Positions 25,969-32,463 of a stretch of DNA of 64,000 nucleotides are shown here, in pieces. The stretch covers positions 62,001 to 126,000 of the forward strand of contig CAUEYX010000006.1 of NCBI GenBank assembly GCA_959022495.1, read 5' to 3'. The notes under the pieces were generated by a model. The model saw only the letters and a list, made by a program, of their open reading frames with translations, did not search any database and was not told the origin of the DNA. Position numbers and translations under genes: made by a program. The stretch is from an uncultured Lachnospiraceae bacterium (lineage in GTDB: Bacteria > Bacillota > Clostridia > Lachnospirales > Lachnospiraceae). Positions within the stretch are counted from its first letter, which is position 1. Each line of letters opens with the position of its first letter.

Positions 25969-26547
25969 TCATTCTACCTCAGCACTTTCAATGTCAGTAA
26001 CCGTTATCAACGAATCTTTCTGTAAATACTTGATTGCTTTCAACGCATATTCATGTGCTTCTTTGCTCGAACCGGCAACCGCGTCAGTTACAACCTTAAT
26101 ATAATAGTCATGTTGATGCGCATCTACCGCTGTGTAATGAATGCAGACATCTGTCAGGCCACCAATAAGATACAAAGTGTCCACATTCAATCCTTTTAGC
26201 AAAATTTCCAAGTCCGTTGCAAAGAATGCGCTATATCTTCTTTTAGAAATCAGGTATTCTCCCTTAATGGGATATGTCAATTCTGCATAATCTGTATATG
26301 GTGAATCTTCTATACAATGAATTGATTCTGCTCCGTCTAATTCTCGTCCAAAATCCACCATATCAGTTCTGTGAACTTCCTTGATTTGGATGACAGGCAA
26401 GTTGTTTGCACGAAAAATATCTAAAACTCGTTTAGCTTTACGAATACAGTTCCATTCTGGTGCATCCGCATTTTCTGGTGTCATGCCCCTAAAATCTTCT
26501 TGTTGTATATCTATTACAAGTAATGCGCTTTTTTTGCTTATCTTCAT
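25969..26547 (-). CDS. Isochorismatase-family cysteine hydrolase, copy 1
   Basis: This 192-aa hydrolase has the isochorismatase/nicotinamidase fold with the catalytic triad Asp13 (ALLVIDIQQEDF), Lys102 (LISKRRYSAF) and Cys135 (GLTDVCIHYTA). The substrate cannot be assigned; the family includes nicotinamidases, isochorismatases and N-carbamoyl hydrolases. It is about 93% identical (13 differences over 192 residues) to the copy at 32464-33042. The real start is ATG 26547, preceded by GGAGGA. The open reading continues upstream because the remnant of another gene is fused in frame. Confidence 0.88.
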   Translation of the reverse strand: MKISKKSALLVIDIQQEDFRGMTPENADAPEWNCIRKAKRVLDIFRANNLPVIQIKEVHRTDMVDFGRELDGAESIHCIEDSPYTDYAELTYPIKGEYLISKRRYSAFFATDLEILLKGLNVDTLYLIGGLTDVCIHYTAVDAHQHDYYIKVVTDAVAGSSKEAHEYALKAIKYLQKDSLITVTDIESAEVE

Positions 26548-26724
26548 TTTGAATCCTCCACTATTGTATGCTCTTGTAATCACATATGACGGCTCATAAT
26601 ATGCGCTGCTGTTATAATTATCGATAACTTCGCATATCTCATCGTTATAAACCCGAATCATGGCATCTACATAATTTTCGCCCGGCTGAAGTATTGACAG
26701 GATCAATCTCATATATACTTTTCC
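26548..26724 (-). pseudogene. 3' remnant of the 156-aa module gene, fused to hydrolase
   Basis: About 58 codons (GKVYMRLILSILQPGENY to TRAYNSGGF) correspond to the C-terminal third of the protein encoded at 30275-30745, with nine differences. The stop that ends the intact gene is absent here, and the codons GGA GGA at the end double as the ribosome site of the isochorismatase gene. The 5' side is joined at about 26724 to unrelated sequence. Confidence 0.75.
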
Positions 26725-26849
26725 CAAAAATCTTCCGGTACAGTTTTGCCAAAATATCCATCTATCTGTCCCATAGCAAAGGGAATGCTGTACATTGCAC
26801 TTACGCCTGCTCCCGTCATGACAAGATATGGGGCTGCCTCACCACACAT
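26709..26849 (-). pseudogene. Unidentified C-terminal gene fragment
   Basis: A 46-codon reading (MCGEAAPYLVMTGAGVSAMY, then PFAMGQIDGYFGKT and ending PEDFWEKYI) has the look of a real protein C-terminus but no ribosome site. It abuts the remnant of the 156-aa module gene on one side and the element-end repeat at 26879 on the other. I do not recognise the parent family. Confidence 0.35.
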
Positions 26850-26878
26850 CTGGAAATCGATGATATATATTTACTGCC

Positions 26879-26905
26879 TCTCCATAACATATCCAAGTGC
26901 GGTTT
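26879..26905 (-). repeat. Element-end repeat, copy C
   Basis: These 27 bp are identical to 30239-30265 (minus strand begins AAACCGCACTTGGATATG). In the copy at 30.2 kb this sequence runs into the rlmH-like attachment repeat; here it runs into GGAGAGGCAGTAAATA, a diverged or recombined junction. I interpret it as the far end of a second cassette. Confidence 0.7.
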
Positions 26906-26913
26906 TCATAAAT

Positions 26914-27192
26914 TCAACAATAATAATGTATTTCTCCAAAATATAAATACCATTTCTGAATAATGTCAGTACTTCGAGCCTCAATCATTCTCATAATATT
27001 GCGAAGTATATGCGATGGTATTCTTGAATTATTATGGCAAAGCAGAGATTTCCCTGCGCTGGTAATCCATACCTTAGTTGCATTTTCGGATGGCTTTCCC
27101 TTCGCAATATGTACATGAATCGATTCAACCGGCTTGTTCTCATTCGTCCAAAAATAAATCCAATATTCTCCCATTCTAAAGATTTGAGGCAT
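26914..27192 (-). CDS. DUF4160 domain-containing protein
   Basis: This 92-aa protein starts MPQIFRMGEYWIYFWTNEN and contains SIHVHIAKGKPSENATKVWI, the hallmark of DUF4160. Homologues are small proteins that usually sit beside a DUF2442 or similar partner and are widely suspected to be parts of toxin-antitoxin pairs; this is an inference. The start (ATG 27192) lies within the end of the preceding 90-aa gene (17-bp overlap). It is the last gene before the copy C repeat. Confidence 0.82.
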   Translation of the reverse strand: MPQIFRMGEYWIYFWTNENKPVESIHVHIAKGKPSENATKVWITSAGKSLLCHNNSRIPSHILRNIMRMIEARSTDIIQKWYLYFGEIHYYC

Positions 27193-27448
27193 TCTCAAAC
27201 CCTCCCTCCTGAGAAAATTCAATAATAAGATGTGCAGTCGAACGTATAATTTCTTCAAACTGCTTAATCTCTTCTTCTTTGAAATGATAAACGCCCTCCC
27301 ACTTATACTGCGGCAGCCAGCAGGTGGCATGTTTAAACCCATATTGCTCGTCCGGTCTCTCGATATACACTTTCACACTTCCGTCATTCTGCATATCTGA
27401 GTGTACAATTTCCGTCTCATCATTTAACGTCATAAAAGGATACATCAT
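27176..27448 (-). CDS. 90-aa partner protein of DUF4160
   Basis: This 90-aa protein starts MMYPFMTLNDETEIVHSDM and contains VYIERPDEQYGFKHATCWL and a helical region ending HLIIEFSQEGGFENASNL. I know this small protein as a recurrent neighbour of DUF4160 genes in gut Clostridia, but no function is established. GGAGG precedes the ATG, and a TATAAT box lies in the 148-base gap upstream. The coupled overlap suggests that the two products act together. Confidence 0.7.
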   Translation of the reverse strand: MMYPFMTLNDETEIVHSDMQNDGSVKVYIERPDEQYGFKHATCWLPQYKWEGVYHFKEEEIKQFEEIIRSTAHLIIEFSQEGGFENASNL

Positions 27449-27596
27449 CTTATCATTCCTCCTGCATTTTTCTGTGCAATCTTACACTCGTACGGATGAA
27501 AGAAAAGCTTTATTTTATTATACCTAAATAATTTCATGTATAGGCGTTAAAGAGCTTTCCGTAAATCCCAATCTTCCCGGTCTATAACCCCGGGAT

Positions 27597-28268
27597 TTAT
27601 ATAACTGATTCTCTATTATAATTGGTTATGTCAGATCCCATTTTTTCATATAAACTTTTAACATCTAATTCTTTGTTTTTCAGGGCAATAAGCTCTGAAT
27701 CTGTTGCTCCAATAAATTCCACAAAGTCTACTTTTCCATTTGGAGTATTTATAGGATTTAGTTTATTATCTGCAATCGTAATGAATCCTGTAATATTAGA
27801 TTTCATTTCTGTATCTATTCCTTGTGTTTGACCTGTATATAAATATTCATAAGCATGAAATACTTCGCCTTTTGTAAAAGTAATTCTCGCAATAGATTGT
27901 AAAATTCCACAAATACATTTTATCTCTGCCTCTTCATTTTTATAATTATCTTTCTTTAATTTAAAAGTAAATTCCATTCCATAACCACTAATATCGTTAT
28001 TTTCAGTTTCTTTTTCATATAGTTCTGACAGACCATACGTTACAAAATGCCAATAATCTCCTCCATCATAAATACTAATTCCTTCTAATGGATCATTTCC
28101 ACCAAACTTCCAATTTATTAGTGTCCCATAATGTTTTGGATTTTTTTGATCAGGGTATACTCTTTCACATTCATTCGTTATTGCATCCCAACCTTGCACA
28201 TTTGTTTCTTCATTATTATTTTCTTTTGTTTCTTTTTTCTTTTTAAATTTATCAACTAATCCAATCAT
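27597..28268 (-). CDS. Suppressor-of-fused (SUFU) domain protein
   Basis: This 223-aa protein has a Lys/Glu/Asn-rich N-terminus (residues 1-24) followed by a SUFU domain: NPKHYGTLINWKFGGNDPLEGISIYDGGDYWHFVTYGLSELY is split by the typical DGxDYWHFVTYGLSE core, then GYGMEFTFKL. Bacterial SUFU proteins are often immunity proteins for polymorphic toxins; no matching toxin is nearby. The gene is clearly more AT-rich than its neighbours, which suggests recent acquisition. It follows the truncated 156-aa gene by 18 bp. Confidence 0.85.
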   Translation of the reverse strand: MIGLVDKFKKKKETKENNNEETNVQGWDAITNECERVYPDQKNPKHYGTLINWKFGGNDPLEGISIYDGGDYWHFVTYGLSELYEKETENNDISGYGMEFTFKLKKDNYKNEEAEIKCICGILQSIARITFTKGEVFHAYEYLYTGQTQGIDTEMKSNITGFITIADNKLNPINTPNGKVDFVEFIGATDSELIALKNKELDVKSLYEKMGSDITNYNRESVI

Positions 28269-28286
28269 TTAATCCTCCCTACAAAT

Positions 28287-28661
28287 TCAAAGTTTCTTCT
28301 CTTGCTGAAGCGTTGACAGGATCAGTCTCATATATACTTTTCCCATCTGTGTCTCAGAAGGGATCTCTTCTACCAGTCCTTTATCCACTCCTATGATATC
28401 AAAGGTACCTTTTTCCAGTTTATATTCCTCAATCCATTCTGCCTCAATCTTTTTCGGATTCTCACAATGCAGTACGTTGGCAAGACTGATCAATCGCTCC
28501 CATTCATCTTTTAAAATGTGATTCACAACATATTTATTCCTCTGATGCAGCTTTCTGGCCACCCGTTCTATCATATAACACAGAAAATACAGATCATTTT
28601 CGGTTATTTGTTCATCCGGAAAAACTTGTTTGTCATAATGAATAACTCCCTTCAAACTCAA
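28287..28661 (-). pseudogene. Degenerate second copy of the 156-aa module gene
   Basis: The reading matches the protein encoded at 30275-30745 over about 100 residues (FPDEQITENDLYFLCYMIERV to QMGKVYMRLILSTLQ) but is damaged at both ends. The original start MTNKFF is thrown out of frame by one missing T in the T-run, and the C-terminal third is replaced by QEKKL and a stop. The only in-frame start is a TTG at 28661. It could still be translated as a truncated protein, but I treat it as broken. Confidence 0.7.
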
Positions 28662-28731
28662 AAATTCCGGAAATATCCTGATAACGGTTAATCACACGAT
28701 AAATTTCTACATACTCATCGCTTATTAACAT
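28633..28731 (-). pseudogene. Chimeric 32-codon ORF: toxin-like start, DUF3990 tail
   Basis: Starting one base after the Phd antitoxin stop, ATG 28731 reads MLISDEYVEIYRVINRYQDI and then switches into EFEGSYSL, the exact C-terminus of the DUF3990 protein at 30742. The first part could be what remains of the toxin partner of the antitoxin; the second part is the tail of a lost DUF3990 gene. It marks a recombination junction at about 28660. Confidence 0.55.
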
Positions 28732-28732
28732 C

Positions 28733-28981
28733 TTATTCCCCCACAAGCGTTTTCAGTTCATCCAGATTCAGCCAGCCTTCTCCATTTTTCACTGCCTCCT
28801 CAGCTTCCTGCAGCTTCACTAAAAGTTCTTTTTCCGCACGATCGCGCTCATAATCCTCAATATCCATAACTACAAAACGTCCTCTGCCATTTTTGGTCAG
28901 ATATACCGGCTCACCTTTGCGACAGTTTTTCAAAACTTCATTATAATTTCTCAAATCAGATACTGGTAAAATATTGGGCAT
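28733..28981 (-). CDS. Phd/YefM-type antitoxin
   Basis: This 82-aa antitoxin starts MPNILPVSDLRNYNEVL, then GEPVYLTKNGRGRFVVMDIEDYER, the N-terminal DNA-binding fold of the Phd/YefM family. A C-terminal helix (KLQEAEEAVKNGEGWL) would neutralise a toxin. A RelE/ParE-type toxin gene normally follows directly, but here only a 32-codon chimeric remnant does. The antitoxin is thus an orphan. A GAGC-type weak ribosome site precedes it. Confidence 0.85.
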   Translation of the reverse strand: MPNILPVSDLRNYNEVLKNCRKGEPVYLTKNGRGRFVVMDIEDYERDRAEKELLVKLQEAEEAVKNGEGWLNLDELKTLVGE

Positions 28982-29080
28982 ATCTTTTCAGCTCCTTCCT
29001 TAATTTCTTATTGTTTCTATCAATATTACCTATATTTATTATACGCGAAAAGCTGTAAAATTCAACGTAGCATTTTACAG

Positions 29081-29260
29081 TAAAAGCCAGTCTCGGTGTA
29101 CAGACAGAAGGGCGCACTTGTGTGGCCTTCTGTCTGGCCATCAGAGACGCTAACCCGTATGAGCAAGCAGCGCGATAGCGCGGATTGCGAATATGGGTAG
29201 CATTGCGAGAACACAAAGTGCGGAGCAATCTGTGGCTTTTATGCGTGGCGGTGCCTGTGC
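29081..29260. other. GC-rich, strongly structured noncoding block
   Basis: In an otherwise AT-rich gap of 480 bp, this block contains a perfect 11-bp inverted repeat (29101-29111 and 29126-29136, 14-nt loop) nested in an outer GTCTC/GAGAC pair (29090-29094 and 29144-29148). It is followed by a short GCGC-GATA-GCGC hairpin and GATTGC/GCAATC arms. The minus-strand open reading through it has no ribosome site or recognisable protein. It could be a structured RNA, an origin of transfer remnant or the end of a mobile element; I cannot decide. The rest of the gap (28982-29080, 29261-29355) shows nothing. Confidence 0.5.
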
Positions 29261-29355
29261 CGGCAGGCATGTAAGTTTAGTTAACATATTTACTGAAATT
29301 TGGCTGCAAAAAGAAACGGTACAAAAATTCATATTGAATTGAGGTTGAGTTGAGA

Positions 29356-29384
29356 TTGAGACAGTACAATACTGTTGTAATAAG
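29356..29384 (+). promoter_or_regulatory. Possible promoter with internal operator for NmrA-like gene
   Basis: TTGAGA (29356-29361), a 17-nt spacer and AATAAG (29379-29384) surround a perfect palindrome ACAGTA-CAA-TACTGT (29361-29375). A palindrome between -35 and -10 is the classic place for a repressor such as HxlR or MarR; the regulator gene is not in the window. The -10 is poor. Confidence 0.45.
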
Positions 29385-29463
29385 TAAAACAGATTTTTTA
29401 AGCAGAGCTGTATAACAGCCAGTTTGAACAGACATAAAATTACCATAGAAGAAAGGAGACAAC

Positions 29464-30108
29464 ATGAAATTATTTATCATCGGTGCGACAGGACGCACGG
29501 GACAGGAATTAGTAAATCAGGCATTAGAGCAGGGGCATAAGGTGACTGCGTATGTACGCAATCCGGAATTTAATTCATCGAATTCAAAGCTTGAGGTTGT
29601 ATACGGCCAGCTTGATGATGTTAATAATCTTGCAAAAGCAATGGCAGGAAACGATGTGGTTTTAGCCACGCTGGGCAATCCTGCATCTGACAGAAACGGG
29701 AAGCTTTTTGAATTTGCAATTCCCTGCATCATTACAGCAATGGATATGGCAGGCGTTAAGCGTTTTATCAGCCTGTCGGCGCTCGGTGTAGGCAATACCT
29801 ACGAAAATACACGCTATCCATACCGTATGGGAAGCAGGACCTTTTTAAAAGGGAATTTTGCAGATCATCTTGCAGGCGAACAAAAACTGAAAAGCTCTGA
29901 TTTATGCTGGACAACAGTTCATCCCGGACCGCTTTTTAATGGAGACAGAACAGTAAATCCGACAGTAAGACTTGCTAAATCAGGCTTTAAAATGAGCGGC
30001 ACACCGAGAACAAACCGCTCGGATGTTGCGTCCGTTATGCTGAGAATCATCAACGACACAAGCACCTTCAGAAATGAAATCATTATGTCGTCAAATCAGG
30101 ATCAATAG
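29464..30108 (+). CDS. NAD(P)-binding NmrA/atypical SDR family protein
   Basis: This is the only plus-strand gene in the accessory region. The 214-aa protein has the N-terminal Rossmann loop GATGRTGQELVNQAL (residues 7-21), typical of NAD(P)H-binding atypical short-chain dehydrogenases (NmrA, YwnB-like). DDVNNLAKAMAGNDVVLATLG and the later TTVHPGPLFNGDRTV are consistent with that. Members act as redox sensors or flavin/biliverdin-type reductases. GAAAGGAG sits before the ATG. A 24-codon reading (ATGAGTAAA at 30141) follows with a weak ribosome site and runs into the attachment repeat; I could not identify it. Confidence 0.85.
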   Translation: MKLFIIGATGRTGQELVNQALEQGHKVTAYVRNPEFNSSNSKLEVVYGQLDDVNNLAKAMAGNDVVLATLGNPASDRNGKLFEFAIPCIITAMDMAGVKRFISLSALGVGNTYENTRYPYRMGSRTFLKGNFADHLAGEQKLKSSDLCWTTVHPGPLFNGDRTVNPTVRLAKSGFKMSGTPRTNRSDVASVMLRIINDTSTFRNEIIMSSNQDQ

Positions 30109-30213
30109 CCAAATGAATCTGCAAAAGAAAGCGTGAGGAAATGAGTAAAATTTCGCTCTTTATAACTCCTATGCAGAAAGCAACAATGGCGAAGAACGGG
30201 CAAAAGTACCTTT

Positions 30214-30265
30214 AAACCGCACTTATTTATGATACGGTTCTCCATAACATATCCAAGTGCGGTTT
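30214..30265. repeat. Attachment-like site B with rlmH 3'-end copy
   Basis: The segment is bounded by a perfect 11-bp inverted repeat, AAACCGCACTT (30214-30224) and AAGTGCGGTTT (30255-30265). Positions 30214-30245 repeat the 3' end of rlmH (33215-33246) with one mismatch in 32 bp, including the GTATCATAAATAA core. Positions 30239-30265 equal copy C exactly. This is the composition expected for the far attachment junction of an element inserted at the rlmH end. Confidence 0.75.
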
Positions 30266-30274
30266 CTTTGTTGT

Positions 30275-30745
30275 CTAAAATCCTCCGTTATTATATGCTC
30301 TTGTAATCATATAAGACGGCTCATAATATGCACTGCCGTTATAATTGTCGATCACTTCACATATCCCATCATTATATACCCGTATCATGCCATCTATATA
30401 ATCTTCTTCCGGCTGAAGCGTTGACAGAATCAGTCTCATATAGACTTTTCCCATCTGTGTCTCAGAGGGGATCTCGTCTACCAGTTCTTTATCCACTTCT
30501 GTGATATCAAAGTTACCTTTTTCCAGTCTGTATTCTTCAATCCATTCTGCCTCAATCTTTTTCGGATTCTCACAATGCAGTACGTTGGCAAGACTGATTA
30601 ATCGCTCCCATTCGTCTTTTGAAATGTGATTCACAACATATTTATTCCTCTGATACAACTTCCTTGCCACCCGTTCTATCATATAACACAGAAAATATAA
30701 ATCATTTTCGGTTATTTCTTCATCCGGAAAAAACTTGTTTGTCAT
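30275..30745 (-). CDS. 156-aa protein of the DUF3791-DUF3990 module
   Basis: This soluble 156-aa protein of unknown function starts MTNKFFPDEEITENDLYFLC. It has a helical N-terminal half (CYMIERVARKLYQRNKYVV), a middle region IEEYRLEKGNFDITEVDKEL, and a C-terminus rich in Tyr/Asn (NYNGSAYYEPSYMITRAYNN). Its ATG overlaps the DUF3990 stop (ATGA), so the two are translationally coupled. Two damaged copies lie at 28.3 and 26.6 kb. I cannot assign a family; by position it may be the antitoxin, or an accessory factor, of the DUF3990 protein. Confidence 0.75.
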   Translation of the reverse strand: MTNKFFPDEEITENDLYFLCYMIERVARKLYQRNKYVVNHISKDEWERLISLANVLHCENPKKIEAEWIEEYRLEKGNFDITEVDKELVDEIPSETQMGKVYMRLILSTLQPEEDYIDGMIRVYNDGICEVIDNYNGSAYYEPSYMITRAYNNGGF

Positions 30746-31194
30746 AATGAATAACTCCCTTCAAACTTGATTGTCTGCAATGCCCTCTCTGTGCAAAAGA
30801 CAATCTGATGCGTTGGATATTTAAACTTAACTAATTCCCAAAATGCAGCTTTGGATATCCGCCCTGCCATATAATCTTCTACATAATCCCATATCGTATC
30901 ATCCGCCATGGGACCTTCTACAATATCATATTCGTGTTTTATTCCTCTGCGGCAGTCAACTACGAACTGAAGCCATTCTTCTGTCATTTCATCAAAGACC
31001 TTTGTTTTCAAAGCAACGTTTTCTTTATATTGATATTTATTGACAATATGATATTTTCTTTTTGTTATAGCCCAGCGCCTCGCCTGCTTTTCGTAAATTG
31101 TGCAATAAAACCCATAACCAAAATCCTTATAAAATCCATTTTCTAATATTTGAGGTTTTGTCACCACGACATTACTCCCATGATATAAAATCAT
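30742..31194 (-). CDS. DUF3990 protein, probable ADP-ribosyltransferase fold
   Basis: This 150-aa protein starts MILYHGSNVVVTKPQIL, continues NGFYKDFGYGFYCTIYEKQARRWA and ends FEGSYSL. The YHGS motif (residues 4-7) and the GYGFYCT motif (about 26-32) match DUF3990. From memory this family is placed with ADP-ribosyltransferase folds, where the His and Tyr motifs bind NAD. A catalytic Glu may lie in the middle third (HEYDIVEGPM). It overlaps its neighbours by 4 bp on both sides. I infer a toxin-like enzyme, not proven. Confidence 0.82.
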   Translation of the reverse strand: MILYHGSNVVVTKPQILENGFYKDFGYGFYCTIYEKQARRWAITKRKYHIVNKYQYKENVALKTKVFDEMTEEWLQFVVDCRRGIKHEYDIVEGPMADDTIWDYVEDYMAGRISKAAFWELVKFKYPTHQIVFCTERALQTIKFEGSYSL

Positions 31195-31409
31195 ATAGCA
31201 ACTCCTTTTTCTTTCACGAAATCTGTAATATCATCAACCAGATACTCCGCTCCCAATGTGTGAAGCGTATCGTAACAGACAAATATATAATCATCTAAAA
31301 TATGAGTTTGATTCAAAATATTGTAAACATCTGACGGAGATTTTTTCCAATGTTCTGCCAGATTGTGGATAAGAAAAATACTGAATTGCAGTTCTTTTTT
31401 TGTGCACAT
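31191..31409 (-). CDS. DUF3791 domain-containing protein
   Basis: This 72-aa protein starts MCTKKELQFSIFLIHNLAEHW and contains KSPSDVYNILNQTHILDDYI and AEYLVDDITDFVKEKG, matching DUF3791, a small helical family that regularly precedes DUF3990. It is the first gene of the three-gene unit and overlaps DUF3990 by 4 bp. I infer a possible antitoxin or adaptor role. A promoter lies 60 nt upstream and AAGGGTG precedes the ATG. Confidence 0.82.
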   Translation of the reverse strand: MCTKKELQFSIFLIHNLAEHWKKSPSDVYNILNQTHILDDYIFVCYDTLHTLGAEYLVDDITDFVKEKGVAI

Positions 31410-31468
31410 GATTTATCACCCTTCTATTTTAATTCACTGAAAAGTATTTATCACAAATTCTGTATTAT

Positions 31469-31497
31469 ATTATACTAAGACTTTTCCATTATGTACA
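31469..31497 (-). promoter_or_regulatory. Sigma-A-like promoter of the DUF3791 module
   Basis: On the minus strand, TGTACA (31492-31497), a 17-nt spacer and TATAAT (31469-31474), with a second overlapping TATAAT (31464-31469), 60 nt before the DUF3791 start. It begins within the T-run of the upstream terminator, so the units are tightly packed. Confidence 0.6.
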
Positions 31498-31529
31498 GAA
31501 AAAGCACAGCTTTTCTTCCGCTGTGCTTT
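31496..31529 (-). terminator. Terminator downstream of the XRE regulator
   Basis: Minus-strand 9-bp perfect stem AAAGCACAG/CTGTGCTTT (arms 31501-31509 and 31521-31529, 11-nt loop) with a T-run following. It separates the XRE operon from the DUF3791 module. Confidence 0.8.
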
Positions 31530-31590
31530 CCTTTATATGAAAATACTATTTCACTTAGGATAGGCTTTTGTAATAAACAAAAAACGCCCA

Positions 31591-32058
31591 CTAAGCATCG
31601 TTTCTTTCCAGACTAAGCAGATAATACCGATAGATTATGTAGCCAATGCATATCGCAAAGAGCAAAATATAAGCCACATGATCTTTCAAAGTTCTGAAAT
31701 AGAAGGCAAACAAACCAAAGCCGATACTCTGAATCATGATTTTGAATTTTGTATCTTCAAGTTTCCCCGTTTTAAATAAGCAATAGCGGATTCCTATTAC
31801 TGCCGGAGAAAAAATGATTGCTATGACGATCAAAAACAAGGATTGTTTATCAGCCGCAAATTTCTTTAGTATGTTTCTCTCTTTATCATCAATCTCTAAA
31901 CATTGGTACAACAGACTCAGCGACGCCTCGTCAGGTACAATTTTCCCCAACTCCCATTTTGAGATCGTCTGTCTGGTAACATATACCGAATCTGCCAGTT
32001 CCTGCTGCGTCAGTCCCTTTTTTATCCTCGCCTCTTTTATCATTTCCCCAATTTCCAT
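31591..32058 (-). CDS. XRE-family regulator with C-terminal membrane helices
   Basis: This 155-aa protein starts MEIGEMIKEARIKKGLTQQE. The N-terminal helix-turn-helix (residues 5-60; SVYVTRQTISKWELGKIVPD) is a Cro/CI fold. The C-terminal part has three to four hydrophobic helices (LFLIVIAIIFSPAVIGI, IGFGLFAFYF, VAYILLFAICIGYIIY), so it is a membrane-tethered repressor. The start at 32058 has GGAGG upstream. It is co-transcribed with the small membrane protein upstream (10-bp gap), a plausible signal partner. Confidence 0.87.
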   Translation of the reverse strand: MEIGEMIKEARIKKGLTQQELADSVYVTRQTISKWELGKIVPDEASLSLLYQCLEIDDKERNILKKFAADKQSLFLIVIAIIFSPAVIGIRYCLFKTGKLEDTKFKIMIQSIGFGLFAFYFRTLKDHVAYILLFAICIGYIIYRYYLLSLERNDA

Positions 32059-32068
32059 ATATCCTCCA

Positions 32069-32356
32069 CTATCTCCTGTCAGAATGAGAAATGCCGTTGA
32101 TACCAATGGCTACTGCAGCACATATCATAACAAAACTCATATCCCATTTCCTCTCAAACAGAAATCCATATATCCCTGCAAAAACAAAAAGGACAAAGAA
32201 AACCCATCTGATCCGCTTGAACAATTTGGGATACCAATCTGATACTTTTATAATGCACATTATAATACGCGCAAGCAATAGCCCTGCTATACCAAACAAT
32301 CCAATGGTAAGCATCCCCCAAATATACTTCTTATTTTTCCCCATAGATTTCAGCAT
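32069..32356 (-). CDS. Small membrane protein upstream of XRE regulator
   Basis: This 95-aa protein has three predicted helices (GMLTIGLFGIAGLLLARIIMC, WVFFVLFVFAGIYGFLF, FVMICAAVAIGINGIS) and short basic loops (KLFKRIR). No family was recognised. The start MLKSMGKNKK at 32356 has GGAGG 8 nt upstream, but that ribosome site is also one arm of a 9-bp inverted repeat. Together with the membrane-tethered XRE protein it may form a sensor-regulator pair. Confidence 0.65.
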   Translation of the reverse strand: MLKSMGKNKKYIWGMLTIGLFGIAGLLLARIIMCIIKVSDWYPKLFKRIRWVFFVLFVFAGIYGFLFERKWDMSFVMICAAVAIGINGISHSDRR

Positions 32357-32361
32357 AACAA

Positions 32362-32399
32362 AGACCTCCTTTATTTTATGCTCTTATTTTAGGAGGTCT
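32362..32399 (-). promoter_or_regulatory. Inverted repeat that can mask a ribosome site
   Basis: AGACCTCCT (minus 5' arm, plus 32391-32399) and AGGAGGTCT (plus 32362-32370 region on the minus strand) form a perfect 9-bp stem with a 20-nt AT-rich loop. The 3' arm contains the GGAGG of the membrane-protein gene, 8 nt before its ATG. In the transcript this would hide the ribosome site. Confidence 0.55.
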
Positions 32400-32463
32400 G
32401 TCTGTTAAAGTCACGCAACGCTCATTATAATTTCCGCAACAGTTGTCTTAAAACCGTATTTTA

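Noticed and set aside
26548..26727. Genuine N-terminal extension of the isochorismatase-family hydrolase (252-aa fusion)
   Set aside because: The paralogue at 32464 lacks it, the extension equals the tail of the 156-aa module protein, and a ribosome site plus ATG lies at the hydrolase start.
28956..29270. Minus-strand ORF of 104 codons across the structured block before the NmrA-like gene
   Set aside because: It has no ribosome site, begins inside inverted repeats, overlaps the end of the antitoxin gene and its Arg/Cys-rich translation looks like read-through of structured DNA.
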